From Acorus gramineus (Eukaryota; Streptophyta; Magnoliopsida; Acorales; Acoraceae), in assembly GCA_030737835.1 (NCBI GenBank), contig CM060848.1, positions 16,082,804 through 16,146,803 on the forward strand: a stretch of DNA of 64,000 nt. The letters run 5' to 3'. Numbering within the stretch: the stretch's first letter is position 1; the number at the start of each line of letters is the position of its first letter. Positions 11,939 through 24,507 of this stretch are shown one piece after another. A program made the position numbers and the translations under genes. The notes under the pieces were generated by a model, which was not told the origin of the DNA, ran no database searches, and worked only from the letters and a program-made list of their open reading frames with translations.

Positions 11939-14900
11939 CTACATTACCGGGTCACTGCTGCCAGACTCTTCTATCATTACTGTGGTAACATCTGCAACAT
12001 GATCAGGAGGGGAAGGAAGAATTCTACCTGAATGAGGCAGATATGAAAATGCTATTATAGAAGCTCCAATGGTGATTGACAGGCCAATGCAACTCCATAT
12101 CCACCTTTGCCTTGCCTTTCTCCTCCTTCGCTTTTGGCGGTTTGACTCTGCACATAAACAATCAAAAGTTAAAAATCAAAACAGAGGTCAGTGGACGTGG
12201 AATAGGCCAGTCAACGGGTCGGGTTCAGACCCGGACCCGACCCGAACCCGATTACACGTGTAATTTACCCAACCCAATTTGGACCCAACCCAGTGGACCC
12301 GAACATAAAATCAGGTCAAGTCCGGGTCCACCCCGACCTGATCCTATGGCCCCAAGACCCAACTGTTTTATAAAGTCTATATGTTATTAGGCTATTAGTT
12401 GACCACAAATTTATAATCAATAACATTTTGGCCTGTAGTCTAACTAGCGCATTTACTCCTAGTTTTGACTCAAACACTTTTGCTTGAATGACATAGTGAA
12501 TCTTTGGCTTTTGCTCTCTGTCAAAAAAACAGAAGAAGAAGACAGTGTGAATCTTTGGCCCTTGCTCTCTGTCACTCCATAAGAAAGATCAACTGAGTTA
12601 CAAAATCAGTAAAAGTGGTCTTTTATTATAGAGAATTACATGATGCTAAAAAATGTCCCATCATAACTTAGCAATTTGTTTTCCAGGATTCAAACATTTT
12701 CCTGATCATATATAGCAGATTTTTATGTTTCTCGTTCTTTTATTAAAATAAACTGTGGCTTTTTGTTTGGCTAATTGAAGTTCAGATGAAAGAGCAGTCC
12801 CCAAAAAAGTTCTAAGATCATGACCCATCAACTCCTCCAGGGATACTTATATTGTGATTATACTGAACTAGATTTTTTGACAGAACACATACATAACATG
12901 GATACAACCCTTTTAACAGTGAATTCTGGATCAACTTTATATACTTAAAAAGTAAATTTACTTCCCTTGTATATTAATAGAACAAATTAGAGTCTGAAAA
13001 AAATGGTACTCATACATTAGTGACCAGAAATGAATCAAATAATATGCATAGAGAAAACACTCGTATGTATTACCCATTAGTGTTTAGGTTAATATGTGTT
13101 TTGCAAAGATGTTCTTTTATTAGCCATCTCAGGTCCGGGTCCTAGTCTAGATTCCCAAGAACCCGCCGGGTCATGGGTTAGATCCAGGTCTGGCGAGTCC
13201 TGTCATGGGTTGGGACTGGGTCCACCATGACCCGGCTCGAACCCGACCCGACCCGTTGACAGGCCTAATATGGAACTGATAGTTGTTAAAAAATGAGTCA
13301 ATGGGGTGGACAAGCTTGAAAAAAATTAGTTGTCGTGTAAGAAATTGATTATATTGAATCCTATTTCTTATGTTATTTGTTGTAAAGGCATTCTCATAGG
13401 TTGTCATAAACAAACATCACTAGATCTTTTTTATGAATTAATTATCTAAAATATAGACCTTTTTCCCCCTCTCTTCCTGTTACTGAATTTCAGTTGTGTG
13501 CACACCATCTCTATCATCGTCAATATTAAAAAAAACAAACAGACGTGTCTGGGAAGACAAAAAAAGATGTATGGGAGGAAGCAATATGTGATATTGTGCC
13601 AGGAGCAAAAACCAAAATTAAGCTTACATTAGCAGGTCGTGATTTGAACCATGATTGATATATAGGACGAAATAGTCTATCATGAGAAGGCAGTCCTGAC
13701 CAACCTAGCCCAAATTTCAGACTGACAAGGCTGGACCATGTATGACTCATTCCAACCCAGAAACAGACTGCCGGGACTCAGATAGTTTTTAGGTGACCAT
13801 AAGAATGAAGGGTCAATGCAAGCAAATTCAACCCAAAGTATTGCTCTACTGCTGGCCCCCAGGCCCCCCACTGATGTAAACCGAAACCACCTATTGTTCT
13901 TAAGATTAAAACAAGTTTTTGTAAAACTAGGATGAGGGCAGACCTTGAAACATAGAAGTTGAAAAAAATAGCATCAAGAGAAAATAGAGAATAGGTAATG
14001 GCCAGAAAAAAAATATACAAAATTTTGAGCAATAGGTAAAGACAGGCAACTTGGAAAGCAAGAAACAAGAGTATCTCTCGTTTTAAAATAAAACACCTAT
14101 CGGGTAGATACTAACGATTATCCATCTCCCACTAAAATTTGAAACAGCGTGAGTTCCAAGCCAGGTAGGAAGAAGAGAAGAAGATCATGTTGGCGCTCTA
14201 CCACCAAAATTTTGTACACATGAGATAACCTCCAAAGGGGACAAACGAGGGTTCTGTTACAAAATAGAAACGAAAGTAAATACAGGATGAGGGGTGCGGA
14301 ATACACCATCTGCTTCCTCACCCAATCATTAGCTTACCCTCCCTAGAAGAAAAAATCACATAACCCATATGGTTCAAGCCTCTAATTAGAAGAATTTTAC
14401 AACAGTTTCCCAGCTTTTTTAAAAATAATGATGAGACACCTTGATCAAAACATAATTGTGAGAACAAGAGGAACTTATTTTTAACCAACTTATCCATCAT
14501 TATATAACAAAAGTTGTTTGAAGTTTGGAAACTGAAACACCAGATCAACATATAGATGAAAAATACAGCATCAAGTAAACCAAGCTTTGGCATCAAGGTT
14601 GAAAGAAACAAACTTCTGTTCCACATAAGTGACATTCACAAATTTGTATAAAATTATGGTTGCCCCTATCAGTGCAGTTTGACAATTTAAAATTAGTTAG
14701 TTCCCATTAATGTAAACATAAAACTGATAAGGCACTAGATATTTCCATGACAGCTGATGTATAAAAGGGTCAAAGAAATAAAAAAGGGACTCAGAAAAAA
14801 GAGAGCATACCAACTATTTCCTGATTCCTTTGTGACATCTCGTGGTTTACATCTTCACAGCGTTGCAGTCTATCACGCAGCCGGGCAATTTCATGATTTT

Positions 14901-16886
14901 TAGCATCAATAATTGCTTCAATTTCAGCACATGCCTCAGCTTTTCTAATTGCTTCAGAAATGAACTTTGTAACTGCAAGTTTCTGAAATATCTGCTCAAT
15001 GGAATTTTTATCAAATGGTGTGTTTTCATCCAAAAAAGTCTCGGGAAAAGATACCCCCAGAGGAGTTAGATGTTTGATAATCCCACACCAGTAATTCTGC
15101 ATAAAGCCAAGAGTTTCCTCAGATTTCTTTCGTCTTTCGATCTCCTCAAGTAGGTTAAGCCTCATGGAATGTAGTTCAGTCTCAAACTTCATGCTTAAAG
15201 AAGGTGATTGTGAAGCGGAACTATCTGAGATGAATTCTGCTTATGCTTAAAAGGTCAGTAAGCGAGACATCTATTTCCAATAGTAAAAGGACTTGAAATG
15301 TCTTAAAAAAAAAAAGAAAATCATTCAAAACAAACTCAGGATGGGAGCAGGTGCATTAAGCTAAATTTATGGCTTTATACCTTTTGTAAAGATATGGCAT
15401 ATACTTGTTCACCTTATAGTTTACAGCATTCATATTCAACTTGAACTACTACTGGCTACTGCAAAGAATAAGTTGCAACTTTTTTTTTATATATATATAT
15501 AAAAATTATCTAAAAACTGCATATATTTCATCTTGTTATTTTGTTAAAATGAAAAATCCCTCAACATTTAGTTTATGTATTTTTGGCTTATATCAACTTT
15601 TGAACTTCATCAAAAGAAAACATAAAACATGGCAGGAATGACATGATATACTCGTGGTCACTACCAACTCCTGTCCTGGCTGTACCAATGAGTTCACTCA
15701 CAATCTAGACTCAACTTTACATAAGCTTTTTTTTTTTCCCTTTTACCATATCAGAACTGCCGGATTTGAAACTAGCTACTGAATACATATCAGTTTTGGA
15801 TCTAACCAATACAATAGCAACTGTCAATCAATCGAAGCTCACTTGAGATGTAGTAATTGTGTCATGATAACAACGAACAATAATGATTTCATAATTAATT
15901 TAAGATTTTTTTTTTTCCAATGAGTAATTTTAGTAGTGGCAGTGGTAAGCTTCATAATAAAGCCTAAACCAAATCATAGAACTTGTAATTGCTACTATAA
16001 GTTTCTAGAAAAGCTGTGGAGAATCGAACTGGAAACCATGTTGATTATCAAGTTAATTTGAACTAATGAAAGGACAGAATGAACCGACCAGTGAATAAGG
16101 AATACCTTCAGCCGCATCATAGAACTCAGTCAAACTCGAGAACAATGTCTGCCTCCCAAAGCTCCCACCACGACCCAAATTCCCTCCATCTTCCATGTCG
16201 CTGCTACAGGTAGTGTCGACGCTCTCGACATCCTCGTCCCTCTCCGCACCCAACCCCTCCACATGCTCGCAACTGATTCCCTCCATCATTTCCCCTTCAA
16301 CTTCTTCTTCTCCTTCTTCTTCCCCCTGCTTCTTCTTCTTATTCTTCTTCAGCTCGATGGATGGGTTATCTGTAGAGAATCCGTGTTTTGAATTAGCGGG
16401 GTCCTCTGCGTTGAAGTGTGGGTTCTGTGACGGAGGGACTTGGAAGCCATTGTGACGGCTAGCGGCCTCGTCGGTCGGTGGGCGACGATGCTTGTGGTTG
16501 ACGACATAAGGGGATGGGGAAACACAGGTAGGGGAGCCCGGGATGGGCGTCGGCTTAGGAGTGGCGTAAAGAGCGGGGGATATGAAGATCCGACGGGAAG
16601 GTCTCTTGACGGGCACCGCAGAAGACCCATTCTCGGTGTTGTGGTTGCCGTCGTATTTGTCCTTCTGCGGCTCTGGGGAGGAGGAGGAGGAGTGGAGGAG
16701 TTGCGGGTGCTGGGCTCGAGCAACCTCTCCAAGGCGATTGTACTCAAGGTCGGCATCGCACGCATCAAAAAACCCTAGCTTTTCAGAAGGAAGAGTCGGC
16801 GGCAATGAATTAGAGAGAAAAGAAGAAACCTCCAGAGTTCGATTTTTTTTTTTTTTTTTTTTCAATTTGATTGAGAGGGAGGTCAT
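11939..16886 (-). CDS. Coiled-coil protein with C-terminal membrane anchor (P38-related-like)
   Basis: Three exons: 16886-16106, 15236-14811 and 12147-11939. Junctions are exact: ...GAAG|gtattc, gcag|AATTC; ...GTTG|gtatgc, gcag|AGTC, with phases that join in frame, giving about 471 residues. Exon 1 encodes LGFFDACDADLEYNRLGEVA, then a Ser/Pro-rich and acidic low-complexity region. Exon 2 encodes a charged coiled coil (EIERRKKSEETLGFMQ to RLRDRLQRCEDVNHEMSQRN). Exon 3 has an Arg/Lys-rich patch followed by one hydrophobic helix (about 418-439) and a short polar tail. The layout resembles plant proteins loosely annotated as ribonuclease P p38-related; the biochemical role is unknown, and the anchor suggests an organelle or endomembrane surface. 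The only in-frame ATG upstream of the conserved start lies before a poly-Lys run encoded by an A homopolymer, so the start is uncertain. Intron 2 (2.66 kb) contains a hAT-type element. Confidence 0.75.
12203..13267. mobile_element. Non-autonomous hAT-type element in intron 2
   Basis: A 1065-bp element with terminal inverted repeats TAGGCCAGTCAACGGGTCGG and the complement of TAGGCCTGTCAACGGGTCGG, each followed by repeated GGGTC/GACCC words. The flanks ACGTGGAA (12195-12202) and ATATGGAA (13268-13275) are a degenerate 8-bp duplication, 6 of 8 identical, as hAT transposases make. There is no transposase reading frame inside. Confidence 0.7.
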
Positions 16887-16905
16887 ACATACAGAACCGG
16901 TTGGT

Positions 16906-17540
16906 TAGTGTTTGGCTTGGTAAGAAAGAAAGGGTAAATCATTTGCCGATTTTCGTGTTTGGCTTGGGAAGAAAGAAAGGGTTGATTAGTTGATTGATCG
17001 ATGATGATGATCGCATCGGATGGGGGTGAATGTAATGTAATTTATTTTATGTTGACAAGAATAATGTAATTTTCAACTAGGAGATTTTCCAACCCAGCGT
17101 TCCAAATTATAAGTTTGGATGATTTTGCCTGTGTTAATAAATTATTATTGGAGTTTACGCTGAAAGACATCAAGGCCCACGAGTCCAATACACATATATA
17201 TTATTTTACATTAATGATTTCTAGACCCCAACTTTTCAGGCCCCATCACAGGCCTCATGATGTGACAATATGATATTACATATTATACCATCTAATTGAT
17301 AACCACCTCTAAACAAAGAAAACGGTTTGATTTATTCCTAGGATTATGGAGATTTTATTAATTACTGTATTTCTTCTTCCTTGCATTGTGTAAAATCATT
17401 AATCCCTATAATTTGAGATGAACATATTCGTAGCAGTCCTGAAATTGATCTCTCTTTCGGATCAGGTTTGTCAATTGTTTTTTTTTTTTTTTTTATCTTA
17501 TTGAATGAAAGTCACATCGAATTTGAAATTAAATTTTTGA
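16906..17540. other. Upstream region of the coiled-coil gene and spacer
   Basis: Presumed promoter of the minus-strand gene, with a duplicated TTTGGCTTGG.AAGAAAGAAAGGGT (around 16911 and 16959), followed by AT-rich spacer. No further gene. Confidence 0.35.
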
Positions 17541-17549
17541 TGATCAAAT

Positions 17550-18271
17550 ATTCAATCTATGTTACATGTTTCAATTCAAAAAATGAATTTTTTTTTATGT
17601 TTTGATCACTATTTCACACTTTTTTTTATATTTGTTTCGTTATAATTTCATAAATGTAATTTTGATATTGTTACATTTAATTATTACTGGTTCGTGTGAT
17701 GTTTATATTAGACTCCCAAACTCGGATATTCATTTACACAATTTTGTTACATTCATAAATGTAACACTCTGAAATGTAACATTATCTCATGTTGTGCATT
17801 TCTTTTAACAATGCAAATAGAAATGACGTATAAATATAACAGTGAATTACATACTTTTACAGAGGATTCTGATACATTTTCTTTGGAAGGCAGTGCACTA
17901 GAAATTGAAATAGATAATTTTAAATAGTAAATGTAACTGTTTGACATTTAGGAATATAATTGTTTGTTCCATCTAATGTAACAGTTTTTATATAAACGTA
18001 ACAAATCGTTGTGAGAGATGTTAACATTTAAGAAATGTATTTGTAACTACCAATATAAAATGTAACTGTTTCATATGTTAACTATATGTGTTTTTTTATT
18101 TAAATTTGAATACAATAACTACCTAGAGATTGTTTGAAGAATTTTAATGAAAACAATTTCGGTAATTTTTGGTGTAATCTAGGTTCAATTATAATTTAGG
18201 TAATGATTTCAAAATTTAGGTAATGATCGAACGGTTGTTATTCAAACTATTTGAATAACAACCGTCCGATC
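17550..18271. repeat. Array of ATGTAAC motifs with an adjacent hairpin
   Basis: Between about 17550 and 18080 the heptamer ATGTAAC or its complement GTTACAT occurs repeatedly in both orientations (for example 17740-17785, 17927, 17977, 18056), often followed by AGTTTT/TGTTT. At 18225-18271 there is a 22-bp stem (GATCGAACGGTTGTTATTCA on the left) with a 3-base loop and one mismatch. The pattern resembles a decayed transposon end; the family was not identified. Confidence 0.35.
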
Positions 18272-18279
18272 TTTTTCTT

Positions 18280-19280
18280 TTTTTGGTGAAACAGAATATC
18301 CAAACGTCCAAATCATTTTAAATTGTTTGATAAACATTCAGAAAACACTAAATCTTAAAATCAATAAGATAAGATTGAATATAAATGTAAACAAACTAAA
18401 TAATTTTAAGATTTTAAGAATTTTAAGATTAGGTAAGGAGAAAAGATAGGCATTATATAACTTAGAGGATATTACATAAGTCTGAAGCTTGCCAACAGAT
18501 TGGCAAGTGCAAATAGAAGAGAGTGAGAAAAAAGAGAGAAAAGAAACGAAAAAAGGTTACAAAAGTATACCTACTCACGAGTCATGATGGCAGAACCCGA
18601 ACCACTTCATGCTCCCCCCTTTAGGCGTCGACCCGCCTCCATGGTAAGCGAGCTCTAGCCCGGGTCGATCACTAAAGCCCCTCCGCTAATATGGATTTTG
18701 CGTGCCCCTGCCAACTTACATCCCCATGCGATGATAAATTGCACAGTGTCCTCCCACATGTTTTCAATGTTAAGATTAGGTAAGGATTTTAAGATTTATA
18801 TGGAAGAGTCATAACCAAATAGAGAAAATGGGAGGATTTAGGTTAATAAGACAAATTTTTAATGAATGACAAATTTGTATTTTGTCATTTTACCATTTTT
18901 TGAAAAAGTCAACAAACCAAAAAAACCAACCAATGAAATGATGACACCTCATATGGCTTATGAGTGGGGCTTATATTATGGGGTCTGGGTATCATGACTC
19001 ATTATTTTAACGGTTGGATTTATTTATTTTTTTTTTTTCCATCATCACACAAATCGGGTCAGTTATTCGTATGTTATATTACACATGAAATATTTTTACA
19101 GTGTTTTGATGTATCGTGTAATCGTGTCACTGTTCCCGTGTACTTTGCTACAACGCATGCACACGATTGTGTTTTCTATGAGAAATGATGCAACGCGCAT
19201 ACACAATCATAAATAAAAGTCAACTGATTGTAACCCAAAAAAAAATAAAAGTCAACTGATAAAATAATTGCACGCCCGAT
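18280..19280. other. Gene-free spacer
   Basis: AT-rich spacer containing an unexplained GC-rich island at about 18585-18740, which holds CCGGGTCGATC and GTCGACCCGCCTCC. It shows no reading frame I recognise. Confidence 0.35.
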
Positions 19281-19289
19281 GACATAAAA

Positions 19290-20050
19290 TATACCGGGGC
19301 CTAGGGGGAAGGGGTAGCCATGGGCCGGGCTTTGCCCGGGCCATGCTTTTTTTGGGCGGGCCTCCACCGGGCCTGAAGTCCAAAATCAGGTCCATCCGCC
19401 CAGGCCAGCCTGTAGGCCCGGCCTCAAACACGCCAAGTTCGGGCCAAGTTGGGCTTTGTGGCCCGGACCATTTTTTTCATGTTTTTTTGTTTAGTTTAAA
19501 TTAAAACATATAATAAATTAAATGAAAATTTTAAATGACTTGAATTAAAAAAACTTTGAACAATAAAACTATTTGAATTGAATATTGATATAACTTCATG
19601 ATAATTGCACATCACAAGTTACAAGTTTACAACAAGAAATATTTGAACAATAATTGAATAGTTATTATAAATTCATAATAAAAAAATTTAAATAGAACAT
19701 TAGAAGGATTGAATATTAATTTATGGGTTTAGGCTTTCAAAAATATAGCTTATGGGTTTGGGGTTACAATGATTGAATATTAGCCATCCATTAAAAATAA
19801 AATAAAATAAAAAAACTGTTGGGGTTTCAAAAAAAACCCTTCCGGGCTAGGGCCCATGGCCCAGGCCTATGGGCAGGCTTTCCTGAGCTGGGCTTGGGGT
19901 TTTTTTTCCCAAAGCCCAGGCACAGCCCTATGGAGGGGGTGGGTTGGGTCCGGTCGGGCCTGGGCTTTGAGAAGAAATGTACAAAAACAACTCTTTGGGC
20001 TGGGTGCGTTCTGGTGGGCTCTATCCACGTCACTTGTAATTGCCTTACAA
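19290..20050. repeat. GGGCC-rich dispersed repeat pair
   Basis: Two GC-rich blocks (19290-19450 and 19845-20030) packed with GGGCC/GGCCC words around an AT-rich centre. The ends are partly inverted relative to each other, so it may be another hAT-like element, but I could not define clean termini. A smaller related block lies at 34008-34078. Confidence 0.35.
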
Positions 20051-20132
20051 GGGTCCATGTATCTATAAAAAAAAAAAAAAATCACACGACAATTTAAGCT
20101 TCATTATGGACAGTAAAAAATCCAATCCTTAA

Positions 20133-20559
20133 GTGCATATTTGGTTCGAGAATAGACCTCGAATAAGTTGAAATAAGTTGGAATAGCTTTATTATAGTGT
20201 TTGAATGGCTAGAATAAAAGATAATTTGTATGTTAAAATTAACTGATATAAAGTGGTATGTGAATTCCAGCCAACAGCTGGACTTAAGATATTTCATGTT
20301 GTTCGATCTAAACAAATATGTAGGTTCATTATCAAATCAACTATCATTACCTCTTATTAATCAACTTTTAAATCAACTATCATTATTTTTTCACATTTTA
20401 TAAATTTTTATCTACACCTTATCCACATTTTATCCAAACAATAAAAATTTTATTATTATGTTTTCTAACGAGAATAATTTAAAACGCAACCAAACAAAAA
20501 ATCACTTTATCCTTATTTATACTAGAATAGTCATAACTTTTTTAATAATAAATATGGGC
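20133..20559. mobile_element. Tourist-like MITE, copy 2
   Basis: A 427-bp relative of the element at 8419, in the same orientation. It has perfect TAA duplications (20130-20132 and 20560-20562). Its left end is mutated (GTGCATATTTGGTTCGAG) while the right end keeps the consensus complement of GCCCATATTT. Confidence 0.75.
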
Positions 20560-21419
20560 TAAAGTTAAGTTCAAATAAGACTTGTATTTAAATGTCCCAA
20601 AAAAAACTTTTTAAATTGAATGAATAATGTGACAAGAGAAAATTTTTTAAGAAAATCACAGAAATCACATTTTTTATGTTAGTCTATACAAATTATTGAA
20701 GTATATAATTTATTTTTTATAAATATATATATATTATTAGATGTGATTTGTTACTTTTATAAAAATCAAAACAGATGTGGATTAGAAATATAATTGAAAA
20801 AAAAGACTGGATGGAACATTTATAATCTCGAAATGAATAAAATGCTATTGCACATTTGCACGTAGCGAACTGTCACGTGGATTTGCGTGGGGCCCAGTGT
20901 TGATTCCTTTAAGCAGTATGATCGATATTGCAACATCAACACAGAATATCATTGTTTTGGAGCAGTTGAAATTCAAAATCCAAGATTTTTTTTTTCTGTT
21001 ATGTTGGTCAAAGAAAACTTGACATGGAAAATGGAACTTCTTGTTTAGAAGAGTAGAATTCTTGCATAACTTGTCATTGTTTATATGCTTGTTGAAATGC
21101 AACGCACATGCAACTTACTTACCATCAATTTGTTCATTTCTTCTTCTTATTTTTTTGTTTGTATAAGATGAAGCAAGAACTTTTAAAGAGTAGATTGAAG
21201 GTGCAACACTTTTAGGTTCATTTACTACACTGACATGCTGTAGCCTGAAACTTAACCAGTGAAGTGAAGAAAGAAACTTTATTATGGGATAGGGCACCAT
21301 CCGATCATCCTCACACGGAGCACAGCCAGCTGAGTCAAGCCCTAACCAGATAAAGAGAGGGAGGGAGGGAGAAAAACTTGGAGGAATAGATGCTATGGTC
21401 AGCTAGTTCGAGTCTTTAA

Positions 21420-21850
21420 GCCCATGTTTGGTTCAAGAATATAATTATTCTGAAATTTATGATTATTCTAGTATAAATAAAAATAAAATGATTTTGTGTT
21501 TGGTTGTGTTTTGAATTATTTTCATTGGAAAACTTAGTAATAAAGTTTTTTTGTTTGGATAAAATATGAATAAAGCGTGAATAAAGATTTATAAAAGATC
21601 AAAAAATGAGATGACAGTTGATTTATAAGAGGTGATGACAGTTGATTTGATAATGAGCTCATATATTCTTTTAGTTTGAATAATCTGGAATAACTTAATT
21701 CTAATGGGTGGATGGAATCCATATACCACTTTATACTAGTTAATTCTGACATACAGATTCTCATTTATTCCAGTTATCCAAACAACCATAATGAAGTTAT
21801 TCTGACTAATTTCAATTTATACCGGACTTATTCTCTAATCAAATATGGGC
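21420..21850. mobile_element. Tourist-like MITE, copy 3
   Basis: A 431-bp family member in the opposite orientation to copy 1. The inverted repeats GCCCATGTTTGGTTCAAGAA and the complement of GCCCATATTTGATTAGAGAA match well, with perfect flanking TAA (21417-21419 and 21851-21853). The best-preserved copy in the window. Confidence 0.8.
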
Positions 21851-21859
21851 TAAGAGAAG

Positions 21860-23320
21860 GAGGGAAGTATGAAAACTCAAGCAATCGTTTGCTTAAATCT
21901 GGCACACCATTGACAGTTTGGCTTACAAAAATAATGTAAGATATAATAAGCTCATAACATATACTGGAATGTTGATGGTAGTTAGAGTTGGTACATCGAT
22001 CTCTCTCTGTCCAATTCCCCAATTTCTATTTATCCCAGGTTTATCATATAAAACATGAAGATATATTTTATTGCAATCATATACTTGAAGTTATTATAGA
22101 GAATGATGATTAAGATTTTTTTTTTTTTTTTTGGTGGAAGTCTGCTTTTATTGATTTTTGGGAGGTTGGGTTGGCTAAGAATCAACGGTCACATTATGCA
22201 AGTTGCACACATGGAGTGCCCATCTTCGAAGTTCAACAAATATATCAGCGCAAGTTTCTGTATTCAGTGTACGGGATATTAATCGCACACCGCATATCTA
22301 ATCTACCTCATATATATTGTTCTATTTGTCGTATCTCTAATTGTTTCGTTATCTTCGATTACTGTTTATCACATGCATACGTTTTCTTTCTTGTATTAAA
22401 ATATATATATTTGAAAAGTTGTTCACATATTTGTTATACTAATCGTCGATGTCATCAGCGATGCGTTCTTACGGTAGGAATGGAAGATGATCAACGGCTG
22501 AACTGCCCATTCCGTTGATTTTAATATCTTTCGATTATTTTTTTATGTTTGTGATGAAAAATAACGAAAAATAAAAAGCATTGTTTGTGTTATTACAAAA
22601 AAAATGATGAAAATGATTAAATGAAATATTTATTATTTGTATGCTAATTTAAATATAATATAAAAATAACCTATCATATTAAATATTTTTTAATAAATAA
22701 AGTTTTAAAAGACGATCAACAAATACATGTCATAAAATAAATAAATATTTTAAATAAAAAATTTTCTTACTTTATTATAAAATAAAAAACAAAAACAGAT
22801 AAATATAATTAATATCATTAAACATGTAAGATTCGAACACAAAAAAAAAAAAACCCCACTTGTGTATTTGTGCATGATGGAAAATGAAAGAAAGTGAGGA
22901 AAATCTAAAATTTTTTTTTTTTACTATTGAAAAATCTAGTATTTGGGTCAAACAAGAAATACAAAAGACTTTTTACCACTTTCCCTCTTTCTTTTATCCT
23001 ATTTGAAAACGTGGAAAAAAAATAAATAAGAATTTGAAAGAAAATTATGCAAATTTTTCACTACATGCATAAAGACCACGGTAGTTGGTTGAAAGAAATT
23101 ATTTTTACTTTTCACCGCTTATATTTGACTCAAATTTCCTCACTTTCTTTTATTTTTCATTCTGTTTTGTGCACAAATACACCCTTAACAAGACAATAAA
23201 AAGAAAATGAAAGTAAGAATTTTTTTTTTCTTTTTTATGTTTGATACAAATAATAAATTTATAGGTGATCCAATGAAAACTTTTCATTTTCATTTATATT
23301 CCTTCGGTGGCACAAATCAA
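21860..23320. other. Gene-free spacer
   Basis: AT-rich spacer. An 18-base T run at about 22115 starts a more complex stretch up to 22510 that could be an antisense retroposon, but I found no matching duplication or recognisable protein. No gene called. Confidence 0.35.
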
Positions 23321-23328
23321 AACCCTAA

Positions 23329-23745
23329 ACCCCCGTCTGGAATGGGAATATAACTTATTCTTGAGTATACATTTATCCCGACATAAGTAAGGATAAAGTG
23401 ATTTTGTGTTTGATTGTGTTTTGAATTATTCTCGTTGGTAAACGTAAGAATAAATGTTTTGTTATTTAGATAAAATGTGAATAAAGTATGAATAATGACT
23501 TATAAAAGGTGAAAAAATAATGATGTTGATTTGACAGGTGATTTATATTGATTTGACAGTGGACTCATATATTCTTTGGGTGAAATAACAGAGGATAACT
23601 TTAATTCCAATGATTGATTAAAATTCGTATATCAGTTTATTCTAGTATGTCTTATCCTTAGTTATTTTATATTTTTAAATATCATTTATCCCTTATTTCC
23701 CTTTATCAAAGGTTATATGAGAATTTATCTCCGTTCAAACGTGGC
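23329..23745. mobile_element. Tourist-like MITE, copy 4 (degenerate)
   Basis: A 417-bp member in the same orientation as copy 3, recognised by its shared interior (AAAGTGATTTTGTGTTTG, GTGTTTTGAATTATTCTCGT) and by the right end, the complement of AGCCACGTTTGAACGG. The left flank is TAA; the right flank is no longer a match, so it is older. Confidence 0.6.
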
Positions 23746-24100
23746 TTGGGAAAGAAAAAAAAAAATCCCCGAATTGAGGAGATTCGGATCCCGATTTCAA
23801 TCACACAGATCCGCACTGTTCATCAACTACATCCACCCGTACACGTGTGGGATGCGCAGCAAGTCCAACTTTTTTTCTTTTTTTTTTTCTGTCCCCAATA
23901 ATTGAGACGCTTCCCTTCCTCTCTGAAAACCTTTTTTAAACCCTTTTAATTTTAATTTCTCTCTGATTATCCGAAGAAGATCGAAGAGAGACCCCCTTGT
24001 GCCTCCTCTCCACGTTTCAATTTCTCTCCCTTTCTACTCCAACAATTTATTTATTTTATTATTTTAATACGAGAAAAGAAATGTATTGTTGTTGTGTGTA

Positions 24101-24130
24101 TATATATATATATATATAAATATATAATAC
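24101..24130 (+). promoter_or_regulatory. TATA-rich core promoter region of the small basic-protein gene
   Basis: A (TA)n tract followed by TATAAATATATAATAC, about 75-95 bases upstream of the ATG at 24199. The spacing is suitable for a TATA element with a short CA-rich leader. Confidence 0.5.
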
Positions 24131-24198
24131 CCCACTCACGCATCCATCCCATTTGATTTCCCCCACCAAAAACTTCCCACAAAAATCCCTTTGTTGGG

Positions 24199-24507
24199 AT
24201 GGCGGCGCTGAGTATATACAGCATGAACTCGGGTCCCGTCTTCAGAACAGATTCAACGTTGTCCGATCACTGCTACTTCGAGAAGAGGCAGCTGTTCCTG
24301 CGGAGCTACCAGTTCTCGAGGAAGAAGACCCTCTCCGAGAGGATCAAGCATTCTTTCGTGCGGGCCAAGAGGGTCATCTGGGTCAAACTCAAAGCGGCGC
24401 GCAAGCTCCGTCGCTTCGTCTGGTCCAAGCTCAGGAATTTTTACTGCCGCCGACGCAGGTTCCATCGCCTCACTATCAATTATCGTTTCGGTGCCTGTAA
24501 TTGGTAG
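24199..24507 (+). CDS. Small basic plant protein of unknown function (102 aa)
   Basis: A single-exon reading frame with a good plant start context (GGATGGCGGCG) and a TATA-rich promoter at a sensible distance. The coding sequence is GC-rich against an AT-rich background, which supports a real gene. After a Ser-rich head (about 1-25) the protein is strongly basic and aromatic: KRQLFLRSYQFSRKKTLSER, HSFVRAKRVIWVKLKAARK, FVWSKLRNFYCRRRRFHRL, ending in CNW. No signal peptide or clear membrane helix; the basic amphipathic character would suit nucleic acid or membrane-surface binding. I do not recognise a named domain. It resembles small uncharacterised angiosperm proteins in style only. Confidence 0.65.
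   Translation: MAALSIYSMNSGPVFRTDSTLSDHCYFEKRQLFLRSYQFSRKKTLSERIKHSFVRAKRVIWVKLKAARKLRRFVWSKLRNFYCRRRRFHRLTINYRFGACNW

Noticed and set aside
13137..13267. Separate GC-rich gene
   Set aside because: The block is the right terminal repeat of the hAT-type element that starts at 12203.
22171..22518. 115-residue open frame
   Set aside because: Cys/His/Tyr-rich by composition, no recognised motif, and AT-rich surroundings without a promoter.
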